Shown here piece by piece: positions 6,917 through 14,973 of a DNA stretch of 15,888 nucleotides. Below the pieces are notes generated by a model, which did no database searches, was not told where the DNA came from, and saw only the letters and a list, made by a program, of their open reading frames with translations. Numbering within the stretch: position 1 is the first letter of the stretch; each line of letters opens with the position of its first letter. The translations under genes and the position numbers were made by a program. Source of the DNA: Desulfurobacteriaceae bacterium (GTDB lineage: Bacteria > Aquificota > Aquificia > Desulfurobacteriales > Desulfurobacteriaceae); contig JAMOPR010000079.1 of assembly GCA_027064485.1 (NCBI GenBank), positions 1 to 15,888 of the forward strand, in the 5' to 3' direction.

Positions 6917-7294
6917 CTATTCAGCAGTTTCTTCCTTCTCTTCAACCAACATAACGATAGCTGTAGGAGCAGCATCTCCCTTTCTGTAGTCGTAGTGGAA
7001 AAATCTTGTATATCCACCATTCCTGTTCTTATACTTCGGCGCTATCTCGTTAACAACCTTGTAAGCCACGTCCTTTCTCGTAACAATTCTCAGCACGTCC
7101 CTTATTGCCTTTACTTTATCTTCCTGTTTCCCTTTAGTTATCACCTTGTCTGCAAGTCTCCTAAGTTCTTTAGCTCTCGCAACAGTAGTAACTACCTTAC
7201 CGTGCTCCATAAGGTCAGTTACAAGATTTCTAAGCATTAACATTCTATGTTCAGTAGGTCTTCCTAACTTCTTTCCTTTTACTCTATGTCTCAT
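6917..7294 (-). CDS. rplQ: 50S ribosomal protein bL17
   Basis: The 125-residue protein has the L17 hallmark start MRHRVKGKKLGRPTEHR, followed by LRNLVTDLMEHGKVVTTVARAKE and the C-terminal NRNGGYTRF...RKGDAAPTAIVMLVE. L17 binds 23S rRNA near the exit-tunnel side of the large subunit. Length is typical. A stretch between GGYTRF and RKGD (FHYDY) departs from the commoner sequence, but the core is intact. The ATG overlaps the rpoA stop in the ATGA arrangement, with GGAGGT upstream, so it is coupled to rpoA. It is the final gene of the superoperon, with a hairpin terminator just downstream. Confidence 0.95.
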   Translation of the reverse strand: MRHRVKGKKLGRPTEHRMLMLRNLVTDLMEHGKVVTTVARAKELRRLADKVITKGKQEDKVKAIRDVLRIVTRKDVAYKVVNEIAPKYKNRNGGYTRFFHYDYRKGDAAPTAIVMLVEEKEETAE

Positions 7295-8244
7295 TCTTTC
7301 CCACCTCCAAGCTCAAATCCGAGAGAAGCTAAGAATTTCTCTATCTCCGCAAGAGATTTTTTACCAAGACCTTTCATACCCTCAAGCTCTTTCTTTGTAA
7401 GTTTAAGAAGGTCTCCTACAGTTTCTATACCGTTATCCATAAGCACTTTAAGGGCTCTTCCTTTTAGTCCTGCTTCTTGAAGAGTTTGAGAATAAACCTC
7501 TGGTTTTTCCTCTTTCGTCTCTTCAGGTTGAGTAGTAGCAAATATAACCTCAACCAACTTATCCCTTATCGTAGAGAAATGCTCTATAAGTATGTTAGAT
7601 GCCCTAACGACGGCATCCTTCGGAGAAATACTGCCGTCGGTCCAAATTTCCATAGTTAACTTGTTGTAGTCTGTTCTTCTTCCAACCCTCGTATCTTCCA
7701 CTTTAAATGCCACTTTCTTTATAGGGGAAAAGTCCGCATCTAAAGGTATCCAACCTATTGTAGAAATGTCAAAAATCTCTTGAATGTCTTCAGAAAGAAC
7801 AAACCCTTTACCTTTATCTATCCTAAGATGTATCTCTATCTCCGAATTCTCATTATCAAGAGTAGCTATCTCAACATCAGGCGTTAAAAGCTCTACTTGA
7901 GAAGGAAGTTCGAAATCTCTGGCGTAAACTTTTCCTGGTCCCTTCTTTTTCAACTCGATAAAAACAGGACCATCACCGTGAAGAACAAACCTTAACTGCT
8001 TAAGGTTAATAACTATCTCTGTAACATCTTCCACAACACCGGGAAGAGTAGTAAACTCGTGATAAGCTCCTTCGAACTTAACTGCCGTAGGAGCTGCTCC
8101 CTCAATAGAAGAAAGGAGAACTCTCCTGAGAGCATTACCGATGGTAGTTCCGTAGCCCTTCTCAAGAGGTTCAACCACGAATCTACCGTAGGTATCGGAA
8201 TGTTCCTCCCAGACGAACTTCTCAGGAGTTATAAACTCAACCAT
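7291..8244 (-). CDS. rpoA: DNA-directed RNA polymerase subunit alpha
   Basis: The 317-residue protein has both alpha domains. The N-terminal assembly domain carries EPLEKGYGTTIGNALRRVLL (25-44) and GVVEDVTEI (69-77), which start alpha dimerisation and contact beta/beta'. A linker around 238-255 (rich in E and K) leads to the C-terminal helix-hairpin-helix domain (about 256-312, ending in GLGKKSLAEIEKFLASLGFEL). That domain binds UP elements and activators. By eye-alignment to E. coli, R265, G296, K298 and S299 are kept, but the N268 position is Lys266. ATG 8244 is chosen because GGAGG precedes it by 5 bases. A TTG at 8256 would add four residues and overlap that site. Confidence 0.95.
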   Translation of the reverse strand: MVEFITPEKFVWEEHSDTYGRFVVEPLEKGYGTTIGNALRRVLLSSIEGAAPTAVKFEGAYHEFTTLPGVVEDVTEIVINLKQLRFVLHGDGPVFIELKKKGPGKVYARDFELPSQVELLTPDVEIATLDNENSEIEIHLRIDKGKGFVLSEDIQEIFDISTIGWIPLDADFSPIKKVAFKVEDTRVGRRTDYNKLTMEIWTDGSISPKDAVVRASNILIEHFSTIRDKLVEVIFATTQPEETKEEKPEVYSQTLQEAGLKGRALKVLMDNGIETVGDLLKLTKKELEGMKGLGKKSLAEIEKFLASLGFELGGGKE

Positions 8245-8248
8245 TATT

Positions 8249-8254
8249 TCCTCC
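8249..8254 (-). promoter_or_regulatory. Ribosome binding site of rpoA
   Basis: On the - strand this reads GGAGGA, 4 bases before ATG 8244. An upstream in-frame TTG at 8254-8256 would overlap this site, so the ATG is the start. Confidence 0.7.
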
Positions 8255-8270
8255 AATTTTCAGTTAGCTA

Positions 8271-8897
8271 TTACTTGGAGTAAAGCTCAACAATAAGGTG
8301 TTCTTGAACAGGAATCTCTATTTCATCTCTTGTAGGTTCTGCCTTAACAACTCCTTTAAAGTTTTCAGCGTCAAGCTCAAGCCAGGACGGAATACCTCTC
8401 CTTTGGGCAAGTTCAATACCTTCTTTAATTTGAGGAATATCTCTACTTTTCTCCTTTACTTCAATTACATCTCCCGGCTTTACAAGGTAAGAAGGTCTGT
8501 CAACTTTTTGCCCGTTAACCAAAATGTGACCGTGAACTACAAGTTGACGAGCATGACGGTGGGATTTTCCGAAACCAAGTCTGTAAACAACGTTATCGAG
8601 CCTACTTTCAAGAAGCTTTAACAAGTTCTCACCTGTCTGTCCTCTCATACGTTCAGCCATTTCATAGAAGCGCCTAAACTGTCTTTCCCTTACACCGTAG
8701 TAATACTTAACCTTCTGCTTTTCCATAAGCTGACGAGCGTAGTAGGAAATTTTCCTACGGGAACGACCATGTTGTCCGGGAGGATAAGGTCTTCTATCAG
8801 TAATTGCCTTACCTTTTTGAGACTTTTCCTCGCCAACGTATATGTTAACACCAAGACGCCTTGCAATACGCCACTTAGGACCTGTATATCTTCCCAT
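8271..8897 (-). CDS. rpsD: 30S ribosomal protein uS4
   Basis: The 208-residue protein begins [16 protein letters not shown] and carries the S4 RNA-binding domain (about 95-160) with [14 protein letters not shown] and [25 protein letters not shown] and [17 protein letters not shown] are further S4 signatures. S4 is a primary binder of 16S rRNA that starts 30S assembly. In several bacteria it also represses its own operon by binding mRNA. I cannot see such a site here with confidence. The protein has no cysteine, so it is the zinc-free form. A GGAGGT site precedes the ATG. It lies 26 bases ahead of rpoA and 12 bases after rpsK. Confidence 0.96.
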   Translation of the reverse strand: MGRYTGPKWRIARRLGVNIYVGEEKSQKGKAITDRRPYPPGQHGRSRRKISYYARQLMEKQKVKYYYGVRERQFRRFYEMAERMRGQTGENLLKLLESRLDNVVYRLGFGKSHRHARQLVVHGHILVNGQKVDRPSYLVKPGDVIEVKEKSRDIPQIKEGIELAQRRGIPSWLELDAENFKGVVKAEPTRDEIEIPVQEHLIVELYSK

Positions 8898-8909
8898 CTA
8901 CTACCTCCA

Positions 8910-9302
8910 TTACACTCTTCTTCTTTTTGGTGGTCTGCAACCATCGTGAGGAATAGGAGTAACGTCCTTAATGGCTTTCACGTTAAGACCTGTAGCAGCA
9001 ATAGCTTTAATAGCTGTTTCCCTACCACCACCGTTACCCTTAATTCTTATCTCTACATCCTTAACTCCAAACTCCTTCATAGCCCTCTCTGCAGCCTTTG
9101 TAGCAGCAAGCTGGGCAGCATAAGGTGTGCTCTTTCTTGTTCCTTTAAAGCCAACAGTTCCGCCGCTTTCCCAGCAGAGAGTATTACCTTCTTTATCAGT
9201 AAAGGTAACAATAGTATTGTTAAAACTTGTTTGGATATGAGCTATAGCAAAACCCACCGTTCTCTTTTGTCTCTTTTTGGAACCTTTTTTGGCTCTTGCC
9301 AT
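8910..9302 (-). CDS. rpsK: 30S ribosomal protein uS11
   Basis: The 130-residue protein has the S11 signatures [37 protein letters not shown] and the C-terminal [18 protein letters not shown]11 lies on the 30S platform near the decoding centre and the site where the anti-Shine-Dalgarno region pairs with mRNA. The basic N-terminus ([13 protein letters not shown]) and total length are typical. AGGAGGT precedes the ATG at good spacing. It sits between rpsM (18-base gap) and rpsD (12-base gap) in the standard alpha-operon order. Nothing is abnormal. Confidence 0.96.
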   Translation of the reverse strand: MARAKKGSKKRQKRTVGFAIAHIQTSFNNTIVTFTDKEGNTLCWESGGTVGFKGTRKSTPYAAQLAATKAAERAMKEFGVKDVEIRIKGNGGGRETAIKAIAATGLNVKAIKDVTPIPHDGCRPPKRRRV

Positions 9303-9320
9303 TAATTACCTCCTAAATGA

Positions 9321-9701
9321 TTACTTCTTAGGTGCTTTCTTCTTACCAGCAACGGTTTTTCTTGGACCTTTACGGGTTCTTGCATTGGTTCTTGTTCTTT
9401 GTCCTCTTACGGGAAGCCCGAGTCTATGACGCACTCCCCTGTAACACCCAATTTCTATCAGTCTTTTGATGTTCATAGCAATTTCTTTTCTAAGGTCACC
9501 TTCTACCTTGTATTCTGTCTCTATGATTTTCCTTATCTTGGCTATCTCTTCTTCAGTAAGGTCTTTGACCCTTTTTTCCGGGTCAATCCCAGCTTTTTCA
9601 CAAATCTTAAAGCCAGATTTAATACCAATACCATAGATGTAAGCCAAAGAGTAAGGAACTTTTTTGTTATCAGGAATATCCACTCCTGCTATCCTTGCCA
9701 C
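9321..9701 (-). CDS. rpsM: 30S ribosomal protein uS13
   Basis: The 126-residue protein begins [19 protein letters not shown] and contains [10 protein letters not shown], then [18 protein letters not shown] and [17 protein letters not shown]. These are standard S13 motifs. S13 contacts tRNA in the P site and forms inter-subunit bridges with L5. The start codon is GTG (9699-9701), supported by AAGGAGG upstream and by the conserved second residues ARIAGV. No nearer ATG exists. The lysine-rich tail (KKKAPKK) is usual. Its start lies 11 bases past the rpmJ stop. Confidence 0.95.
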   Translation of the reverse strand: MARIAGVDIPDNKKVPYSLAYIYGIGIKSGFKICEKAGIDPEKRVKDLTEEEIAKIRKIIETEYKVEGDLRKEIAMNIKRLIEIGCYRGVRHRLGLPVRGQRTRTNARTRKGPRKTVAGKKKAPKK

Positions 9702-9712
9702 CTCTTTCCTCC

Positions 9713-9829
9713 TTACTTACCTTGTCTTTGTTTGTGCTTCGGGTTTTCACAAATAACCCTCACAACACCCTTTCTTCTAATAATCTTGCACTTTGGACAA
9801 ATCTTTTTCACAGACGGTCTTACCTTCAT
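9713..9829 (-). CDS. rpmJ: 50S ribosomal protein bL36
   Basis: A 38-codon gene reading [16 protein letters not shown], then [20 protein letters not shown] and GK before TAA at 9713-9715. This is the whole of bL36. C11, C14, C27 and H32 form the zinc-binding ribbon, so this is the zinc-containing (C+) form. bL36 binds the 23S rRNA core of the large subunit and is often essential for late folding. It sits in its classical place between infA and rpsM. GAGAGGT precedes the ATG. The 59 bases separating it from infA form one of the longer gaps of the cluster. Confidence 0.95.
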   Translation of the reverse strand: MKVRPSVKKICPKCKIIRRKGVVRVICENPKHKQRQGK

Positions 9830-9888
9830 CTGCTACCTCTCTAAATTAAATTTTATGTGCCTTCAGCCGCGGTATATAAAGGGACGGT

Positions 9889-10107
9889 TTATCCTTTCCT
9901 GAAAACTATTCTTCCCCTCGTTAAATCATAGGGACTCAGCTCAACGACCACACGGTCGCCTGGCAAAATTCTGATAAAGTGAACCCTCATCTTTCCTGAA
10001 GCGTGAGCCAAAACTTGGTGACCATTATCAAGTTCAACTTTAAAATATGCATTAGGAAGCGCTTCCACTACTTTCCCTTCTACTTGAATTCCTTTTTCCT
10101 TCGCCAT
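9889..10107 (-). CDS. infA: Translation initiation factor IF-1
   Basis: The 72-residue protein has exactly the family length and is a single OB-fold. [20 protein letters not shown] is followed by [40 protein letters not shown] and [12 protein letters not shown]-1 sits in the ribosomal A site during initiation and helps IF-2 and IF-3 select the initiator tRNA. The start is ATG 10107, which gives the conserved MAKE beginning. GGAG lies 8 bases upstream. A GTG at 10113 is in frame but only 2 bases from that site. It lies 26 bases after map and is part of the same transcript. Confidence 0.96.
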   Translation of the reverse strand: MAKEKGIQVEGKVVEALPNAYFKVELDNGHQVLAHASGKMRVHFIRILPGDRVVVELSPYDLTRGRIVFRKG

Positions 10108-10115
10108 AAACACAG

Positions 10116-10119
10116 CTCC
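10116..10119 (-). promoter_or_regulatory. Ribosome binding site of infA
   Basis: On the - strand this reads GGAG, 8 bases before ATG 10107. It favours ATG over GTG 10113, which is 2 bases away. Confidence 0.55.
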
Positions 10120-10133
10120 GTAAAATGTTCTTT

Positions 10134-10904
10134 TTAAATTGCGGACATAATTATAGTCCCTTCTTCGGTAATAGCAACATCGTGTTCAAAATGAGCAGAC
10201 AACTTTCCATCTTTAGTAACCACAGTCCATCTGTCCCGTTTCACCTTTACTTTACCTGTTCCCTCGTTTACCATAGGTTCAATGGCAAAAGTCATACCAG
10301 GTTCTAAGGTAATGTTAGGATACCCTTTATATACATAGTTGGTTATCTGCGGTTCTTCGTGAAGAGAACGACCTATACCGTGCCCAGCATAACCTCTTGT
10401 AACGTTAAAACCGTGAGATTCTACAAACTTTTGAATTGCCCTGGATATATCTATAAGTTTTCCACCTGCTTTTGCCGCTTCAATACCCTTATAAAGAGAT
10501 TCTTTCGTTACATCAATAAGCTTCTGGGCAGTTTCACTTATCTTACCAACAGGCACAGTTACAGCTACATCCCCCACCCATCCGTTAACAATCGCTCCAA
10601 AATCGAGACTAACTATGTCTCCTTCTTTAAAAACTTTCTTTTTAGTTGGCAAGCCGTGAACCACCTCTTCATTAACAGAAACGCAAATTGCTCCCGGAAA
10701 ACCGCCGTATCCCAAAAAAGCAGGTTTCACACCGTATTCCTTGCAGTAACTGCGAGCAAGTCTATCCACATCTAAAGCAGTCATTCCCGGAGCAACTTGT
10801 TCTGCTATCTTCAAAAGAATTTCCATAGTAGTAGCCGCAGCAGTTCTTAAAGCTGCTATTTCATCTGCAGATTTCAAAATAATCCCGTGCTTATTTTTAA
10901 CCAT
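10134..10904 (-). CDS. map: Methionine aminopeptidase, type I
   Basis: The 256-residue protein has the pita-bread fold pattern. Five metal ligands are in place: D101 (SLDFGA), D112 (VGDVAVT), H175 (GYAGHGIG), E209 (FAIEPM) and E240 (HFEHDVA). Also present are VNEEVVHG with H83 and the second active-site His in SLHEEP (182). It removes the initiator methionine from nascent proteins after deformylation. No N-terminal SH3-binding or zinc extension is present, so it is the minimal bacterial type Ia form. The ATG overlaps the adk stop by 8 bases and has only a weak upstream purine stretch, suggesting translational coupling to adk. Confidence 0.95.
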   Translation of the reverse strand: MVKNKHGIILKSADEIAALRTAAATTMEILLKIAEQVAPGMTALDVDRLARSYCKEYGVKPAFLGYGGFPGAICVSVNEEVVHGLPTKKKVFKEGDIVSLDFGAIVNGWVGDVAVTVPVGKISETAQKLIDVTKESLYKGIEAAKAGGKLIDISRAIQKFVESHGFNVTRGYAGHGIGRSLHEEPQITNYVYKGYPNITLEPGMTFAIEPMVNEGTGKVKVKRDRWTVVTKDGKLSAHFEHDVAITEEGTIIMSAI

Positions 10905-11460
10905 TTAAGCCTAAAGTCTCCTCAATTTTTTTAGTTATTTCATTAATATCGCCTACGCCGTTAATTTCAACCAACAACCCTTTAGCAGTATAGTAATCTA
11001 TCAACGGAGCCGTTTGCTCTCTATAAACTTTCAAACGATTTCTTATTATCTCTTCAGTATCGTCAGCCCTACCGCGAGCTAACAGTCTTTTTACTATTTC
11101 TTCATCATCAACGTTAAGATAAATAACCTTATCCAAAGGCATTCCCAACTCTTCAAGCAACTTATCCAAAGCCTCAGCTTGAGGTAAAGTCCTTGGAAAG
11201 CCATCTAAAAGGAAACCATTTCTTTTAACATCTTCTTGAGAAAGCCTTTCTCTAATTATTCCGATAATAATCTCATCGGGAACAAGTTCACCCTTATCCA
11301 TATACTCCTTAGCTACCTTTCCTAATTCCGTTCCTTCCTTAACAGCAGCTCTCAAAATATCCCCTGTAGATATATGAGGAACGTTGTATTTTTCAGCTAT
11401 TCTCACTGCCTGAGTGCCTTTTCCCGCACCCGGAGGACCTAAAAACACCACCTTTATCAT
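10897..11460 (-). CDS. adk: Adenylate kinase (short-LID form)
   Basis: The 187-residue protein has the P-loop GPPGAGKGTQ (8-17), the AMP-binding stretch PHISTGDILRAAV, and GFLLDGFPRTLPQAEAL. The LID region is short (LLARGRADDTEEIIRNRLKVYR) and has no zinc-binding cysteines. It is therefore a short-type enzyme, unlike the 210+ residue long-LID enzymes. It interconverts ATP + AMP and 2 ADP. The ATG overlaps the secY stop in the ATGA arrangement, with GGGAGGT just upstream. map overlaps its end by 8 bases. secY-adk-map is a conserved order in bacteria. Confidence 0.95.
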   Translation of the reverse strand: MIKVVFLGPPGAGKGTQAVRIAEKYNVPHISTGDILRAAVKEGTELGKVAKEYMDKGELVPDEIIIGIIRERLSQEDVKRNGFLLDGFPRTLPQAEALDKLLEELGMPLDKVIYLNVDDEEIVKRLLARGRADDTEEIIRNRLKVYREQTAPLIDYYTAKGLLVEINGVGDINEITKKIEETLGLNG

Positions 11461-12794
11461 CTTATACCTCCCAAATTAGCTCGCATTCTACCCCTCCTTT
11501 TTCTACCCAAAAACCCTTCGTAAGAAAAGGAAAGAGCAAAAGCTTCCATTCTTCTTAAAGTATCAAGAGCAACTCCAACAACAATCAGAATAGAAGTTCC
11601 ACCAAAATAGAAAGGTAGTTGCATTCGATTGGTAATTATAATCGGAATAACTGCAACAAGTGTTAAGAAAATAGCTCCTGCAAAAGTCAATCTGGAAACA
11701 ATTCTATCTAAATACTTTGCAGTATCTGTTCCTGCCCTTATACCGGGGATAAAACCGCCAGCTTTGTTCAAATTTTCTGCAATATCTTCAGGATTAAAGA
11801 TGATGGCAGTGTAAAAGTAGGTAAAGAAGAAAATTAAAACTGCGTAAAGAACCAGATATGCAACAGAACCAGGTTGAAGGAAATTATAGATGGTTTGAGC
11901 TATAGGATGGTGAACAAACCTTGCCACAGTTGCCGGAAACATCAGAACAGATGCTGCGAAAATAATAGGTATAACGCCTGCAGGATTCAACTTTATAGGA
12001 AGATAACTGGAATAACTCCCTAAAGCTTGGGCTCCTGCTGTTCTTCTTGCGTATTGAAGAGGAACTCTCCTTTCTGCTTCCTGAATATAAACAATTGCAG
12101 CTATCATCGAAAGGATGATAACGACAACGCCAATTACTTTAAACAGAGAAATATCCCCGTTTTTTAATTCTGTAAATAACGCAATAACAGCATTAGGTAT
12201 CCTCGAAACTATACCTGCAAAAATAAGAATAGACATCCCGTTACCAATACCTTTAGCCGTAATTTTTTCTCCAAGCCACATAAGGAAAGTGGAACCGGCC
12301 GTTAAACATAGAACGCAAGTGAGTATAAAAGTAAACCCATAATTAGGAACCACCGGCAACCCGGATGGACTCGTCATTCCTTTCAAACCTATAGCTATAC
12401 CCAACGATTGGATAAAAGCCAACAAAACTGCACCGTAACGAGTATACTGATTTATCTTCCTGCGTCCGTATTCACCTTCCTCCTTGGCTAACTTCTCCAG
12501 AGAAGGAAAAGCAACTGTTAAAACTTGCATTATAATGGCTGAACTAATGTAAGGCATAACTCCAAGGGCAAAAATTGTAAGCTTACTCAGTGCGCCACCA
12601 GAAAAAACATCCATAAAACCCAAAACTGTTCCCTGTGCTTGATGAAAAAATTCGGAAAGTGCACGGACATTAACGCCGGGAGTAGGAATATGCGCTCCCA
12701 GCCTGTAAACAGCCAGGAGCAGCATCGTAAAGATAAATCGTTTTTTAAGCTCTGGAACTTCCTTGATATTAAAAATTATCTTAGAAAGGTTCAT
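11457..12794 (-). CDS. secY: Protein translocase subunit SecY
   Basis: The 445-residue integral membrane protein has the ten-span SecY pattern. It begins with a cytosolic amphipathic N-terminus (KEVPELKKRFIFTMLLLAVYRLGAHIPTPG, split by the first span), with the plug region FMDVFSGGALSKLTIFALG and GVMPYISSAIIMQ. EGEYGRRKINQYTRY, GIGNGMSILIF, ERRVPLQYARR, the span around KLNPAGVIPIIFA and the loop with NPEDIAENL-KAGGFIPGIR follow. It forms the channel through which SecA or the ribosome pushes proteins. The C-terminus (EAFALSFSYEGFLG followed by RKRRGRMRANLGGIR) is more basic and longer than the commoner ending. AAGGAG precedes ATG 12794 and overlaps the rplO stop region. Confidence 0.96.
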   Translation of the reverse strand: MNLSKIIFNIKEVPELKKRFIFTMLLLAVYRLGAHIPTPGVNVRALSEFFHQAQGTVLGFMDVFSGGALSKLTIFALGVMPYISSAIIMQVLTVAFPSLEKLAKEEGEYGRRKINQYTRYGAVLLAFIQSLGIAIGLKGMTSPSGLPVVPNYGFTFILTCVLCLTAGSTFLMWLGEKITAKGIGNGMSILIFAGIVSRIPNAVIALFTELKNGDISLFKVIGVVVIILSMIAAIVYIQEAERRVPLQYARRTAGAQALGSYSSYLPIKLNPAGVIPIIFAASVLMFPATVARFVHHPIAQTIYNFLQPGSVAYLVLYAVLIFFFTYFYTAIIFNPEDIAENLNKAGGFIPGIRAGTDTAKYLDRIVSRLTFAGAIFLTLVAVIPIIITNRMQLPFYFGGTSILIVVGVALDTLRRMEAFALSFSYEGFLGRKRRGRMRANLGGIR

Positions 12795-12805
12795 TGTTTA
12801 GCTCC

Positions 12806-13264
12806 TTAAGCTATCTCCTCACAAACACCACCTGCTGCTTCAATCTTTTCCTTAGCAGAAGCAGAAAACTTATGAGCTTTAACGGTAAATTTCTTTGTAA
12901 CTTCACCGTCTCCTAAAATTTTCACAGGGAGGTTTTTCTTAACCAAACCCACTTCTTTTAAAACTTCAGGAGTAATAACAGCACCTTCTTCAAACTTTTC
13001 ATTTAAATCTTTTACATTCACTATGGCATATTCCTTCTTAAACGGAGCGTTGGAAAATCCTCTTTTTGGAAATCTCATATACAGAGGAGTTTGTCCACCT
13101 TCAAATCCCGGTCTCGTTCCACCTTTCCATCCAGACCTTGCCGTCTGTCCTTTTTGACCTCTACCGGAGGTCTTACCGTGACCGGAACCGTGACCTCTAC
13201 CAACTCTCTTCTTTTCTCTAACTGCTCCAGGATTTGGTTTCAAATTATGTAATTCCAATCCCAT
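12806..13264 (-). CDS. rplO: 50S ribosomal protein uL15
   Basis: The 152-residue protein starts [14 protein letters not shown] and has the glycine-rich RNA-binding N-terminus [34 protein letters not shown] and a C-terminal globular domain ending [17 protein letters not shown] follow. L15 is a late-assembly protein of the large subunit. A longer reading with MNLWRSK at the front is possible, but GGAGG lies 6 bases before ATG 13264 and the family starts here, so the longer start is rejected. It begins 1 base after the rpmD stop, and the ribosome site lies inside rpmD. Confidence 0.95.
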   Translation of the reverse strand: MGLELHNLKPNPGAVREKKRVGRGHGSGHGKTSGRGQKGQTARSGWKGGTRPGFEGGQTPLYMRFPKRGFSNAPFKKEYAIVNVKDLNEKFEEGAVITPEVLKEVGLVKKNLPVKILGDGEVTKKFTVKAHKFSASAKEKIEAAGGVCEEIA

Positions 13265-13265
13265 C

Positions 13266-13451
13266 TTACTCCTCCACAGGTTCAACTTTTATAAGTTCTT
13301 TAACTTTATCTATCATCCCTTCAATAGCAGGATTAAGTTCTTTAATGGTAGTAGCTCCTCTTTTGTGAAGACCAAGAGCAGCTAATGTAGCCTTTTTTCT
13401 TTTACTTTTACCAGCTAAACCTCTCACGAGAGTTATCTTAACCTTAGCCAT
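13266..13451 (-). CDS. rpmD: 50S ribosomal protein uL30
   Basis: The 61-residue protein reads [19 protein letters not shown], then [20 protein letters not shown] and [15 protein letters not shown]. This is the complete L30 fold of three strands and two helices. L30 binds 23S rRNA near the 5S rRNA region. GAGGT precedes the ATG, overlapping the end of rpsE. The gene is in its standard place between rpsE (2-base gap) and rplO (1-base gap). Confidence 0.94.
   Translation of the reverse strand: MAKVKITLVRGLAGKSKRKKATLAALGLHKRGATTIKELNPAIEGMIDKVKELIKVEPVEE
13271..13275 (-). promoter_or_regulatory. Ribosome binding site of rplO
   Basis: On the - strand this reads GGAGG, 6 bases before ATG 13264, inside the last codons of rpmD. 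It decides against a start at 13285. Confidence 0.7.
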
Positions 13452-13453
13452 TA

Positions 13454-14011
13454 TTACCTCCTGATAATTTCACCTTCCTTTGTGATTCTTCTACCCGGCA
13501 ACTTCCAGCGTTTACGCAACTCTTCCACCGGAACGCCGCGAAGTTTTGCGAATTCTTCAGGAGTTTTGAGCTGCTCAAGCCCCTTAAGAACCGCCCTAAC
13601 AACAGTATGAGGGTTTGTTGAACCGATAACCTTGGTCAAAACGTCAGTAACACCAGCAGACTCAAGAACGGCACGAACAGGAGCTGAAGCGATAACTCCG
13701 GTACCAGGAGCAGCCGGTCTCATTATAACTTTTGAACCACCAAACTTAGCCTCAACTTCAAACGGAATAGTTCCATCAACAACTGGAACTTTTATTAAAT
13801 TCTTCTTCGCATCTTCAACAGCTTTCCTTATAGCATCTGGAACTTCAGCTGCTTTTCCTCTACCAAAGCCGACAACACCTTTCCCGTCACCTACAACAAC
13901 GAAAGCCGTAAAGCTAAACTTTCTACCACCGGTAACAACTTTGGCGTTCCTGTTAATATGAACAAGTCTTTCTTTTAATTCAAGTCCTTCCGGTCTTACT
14001 CTCTCAGCCAT
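13454..14011 (-). CDS. rpsE: 30S ribosomal protein uS5
   Basis: The 185-residue protein has the N-terminal double-stranded-RNA-binding-like domain ([21 protein letters not shown], then [20 protein letters not shown]). The C-terminal S5 domain follows ([37 protein letters not shown]). S5 sits at the mRNA entry site, contributes to decoding accuracy and, with S4, to mRNA helicase activity. AGGAGGT at 14016-14022 is 4 bases before ATG 14011. A TTG at 14014 would add one residue but sits 1 base from the site. The order rplR-rpsE-rpmD-rplO is the standard spc arrangement. Confidence 0.95.
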   Translation of the reverse strand: MAERVRPEGLELKERLVHINRNAKVVTGGRKFSFTAFVVVGDGKGVVGFGRGKAAEVPDAIRKAVEDAKKNLIKVPVVDGTIPFEVEAKFGGSKVIMRPAAPGTGVIASAPVRAVLESAGVTDVLTKVIGSTNPHTVVRAVLKGLEQLKTPEEFAKLRGVPVEELRKRWKLPGRRITKEGEIIRR

Positions 14012-14015
14012 CAAT

Positions 14016-14022
14016 ACCTCCT
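14016..14022 (-). promoter_or_regulatory. Ribosome binding site of rpsE
   Basis: On the - strand this reads AGGAGGT, 4 bases before ATG 14011. It overlaps the region just before the rplR stop complement and excludes TTG 14014 as the likely start. Confidence 0.6.
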
Positions 14023-14388
14023 TTAAAATTCAAGTCCACCTTCTCTTGCTCCTTCGGCAAGAGCCTTAATTCTACCGTGGTATATAAAACCACCACGGTC
14101 AAAAACTACTTTCTTAATACCCTTTTCTAAAGCCCTTTTGGCTATGAGTTTTCCAACTTCACGGGCTTCTTCCGTTTTAGTAAGCTCTGGCAACTTAGGT
14201 CTTAACTCTTTATCAAGGGTAGAAGCAGCTACCAAAGTAACTCCGTTTACATCATCTATTATCTGAGCATATATGTGCTTAAGGCTTTTATAAACAGCCA
14301 ATCTTGGTCTTTCTGGTGTGCCAAAAATCTTCTTTCTGACTCTTCTGTGTTTTTTAGCTATTCTCTCACGTCTTGTTAACTTTGCCAT
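14023..14388 (-). CDS. rplR: 50S ribosomal protein uL18
   Basis: The 121-residue protein begins [20 protein letters not shown], has [20 protein letters not shown] and ends [20 protein letters not shown] with GGLEF. These are the L18 signatures. L18 binds 5S rRNA and, with L5, attaches it to the large subunit. A GTG at 14394 would add two residues. AAGGAG at 14396-14401 lies 7 bases before ATG 14388 but only 1 base before the GTG, so ATG is preferred. The stop is 11 bases ahead of rpsE. Confidence 0.95.
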   Translation of the reverse strand: MAKLTRRERIAKKHRRVRKKIFGTPERPRLAVYKSLKHIYAQIIDDVNGVTLVAASTLDKELRPKLPELTKTEEAREVGKLIAKRALEKGIKKVVFDRGGFIYHGRIKALAEGAREGGLEF

Positions 14389-14395
14389 CTCCACT

Positions 14396-14401
14396 CTCCT
14401 T
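14396..14401 (-). promoter_or_regulatory. Ribosome binding site of rplR
   Basis: On the - strand this reads AAGGAG, 7 bases before ATG 14388 and 1 base before the alternative GTG 14394. Confidence 0.6.
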
Positions 14402-14409
14402 ATTTAGTG

Positions 14410-14952
14410 TTACTTCTTGGCAGACTTACCAGCCTTGAGAATGATTCTCTCGCCTCTGTATCTAATACCTTTACCTTTATAAGGCTCAGGTGGTCTGAAG
14501 GAACGAATTTCAGCAGCTACCTGACCTACCTTCTGTTTGTCTATACCGCGAACGAAAATGTTGTTATCTCTGTCAACCTCAATTTGGATACCCTCAGGTA
14601 TCTTGTAAAGAACAGGATGAGAGAAACCAAGATGAAGTTCGAGAGTATTACCTTTAACAAAAGCCCTATAACCAAGACCTTTTACTTCCAGAACTTTTTC
14701 AAATCCTTTAGAAACTCCAATAACCATATTGTTAATAAGGGCTCTCGTTGTTCCGTGCAAAGCTCTCATCTGCTTTTCATCATTAGGTCTTTCAACGATA
14801 ACCTTGTTATCTTCAACCTTAATAGTAAGCTTAGGGTTAAACGTATACTCAAGCTGTCCCTTAGGACCTTTAACTACTACGTGGTTTCCAGGTTTAACTT
14901 CAACAGTTACTCCCTGTGGTATTTCAACCGGCAACCTTCCAATTCTTGACAT
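14410..14952 (-). CDS. rplF: 50S ribosomal protein uL6
   Basis: The 180-residue protein begins MSRIGRLPVEIPQGV and contains VKGPKGQLEYTF and GLGYRAFVKGNTLELHLGFSHPV. It ends with PPEPYKGKGIRYRGERIILKAGKSAKK. The two tandem L6 domains and the conserved C-terminal RNA-binding tail are both complete. L6 lies near the base of the L7/L12 stalk beside the factor-binding centre. GGAG precedes the ATG by 8 bases. The length is typical, and the gene is placed normally between rpsH and rplR. Confidence 0.96.
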   Translation of the reverse strand: MSRIGRLPVEIPQGVTVEVKPGNHVVVKGPKGQLEYTFNPKLTIKVEDNKVIVERPNDEKQMRALHGTTRALINNMVIGVSKGFEKVLEVKGLGYRAFVKGNTLELHLGFSHPVLYKIPEGIQIEVDRDNNIFVRGIDKQKVGQVAAEIRSFRPPEPYKGKGIRYRGERIILKAGKSAKK

Positions 14953-14973
14953 CTTTCCACTCCTTCAATGGTT

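Noticed and set aside
8769..9305. A 178-residue + strand open frame across rpsD and rpsK.
   Set aside because: It spans two well-supported genes and their gap, and its S/C/L-rich sequence resembles no known protein.
9830..9888. A possible small RNA or riboswitch between infA and rpmJ.
   Set aside because: At 59 bases it is too short for known riboswitch classes, and I see no stable hairpin. Only a tentative promoter note is kept.
9399..9902. A 167-residue + strand open frame opposite rpsM and rpmJ.
   Set aside because: It is antisense to two certain ribosomal genes. Its protein is rich in F, C and P with no recognisable domain.
14407..14949. A 180-residue open frame on the + strand that mirrors rplF almost exactly.
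   Set aside because: It is antisense to a clear ribosomal gene, has low-complexity F/N/S-rich sequence, and has no ribosome site or family resemblance. The low stop density opposite an AT-rich gene explains it.
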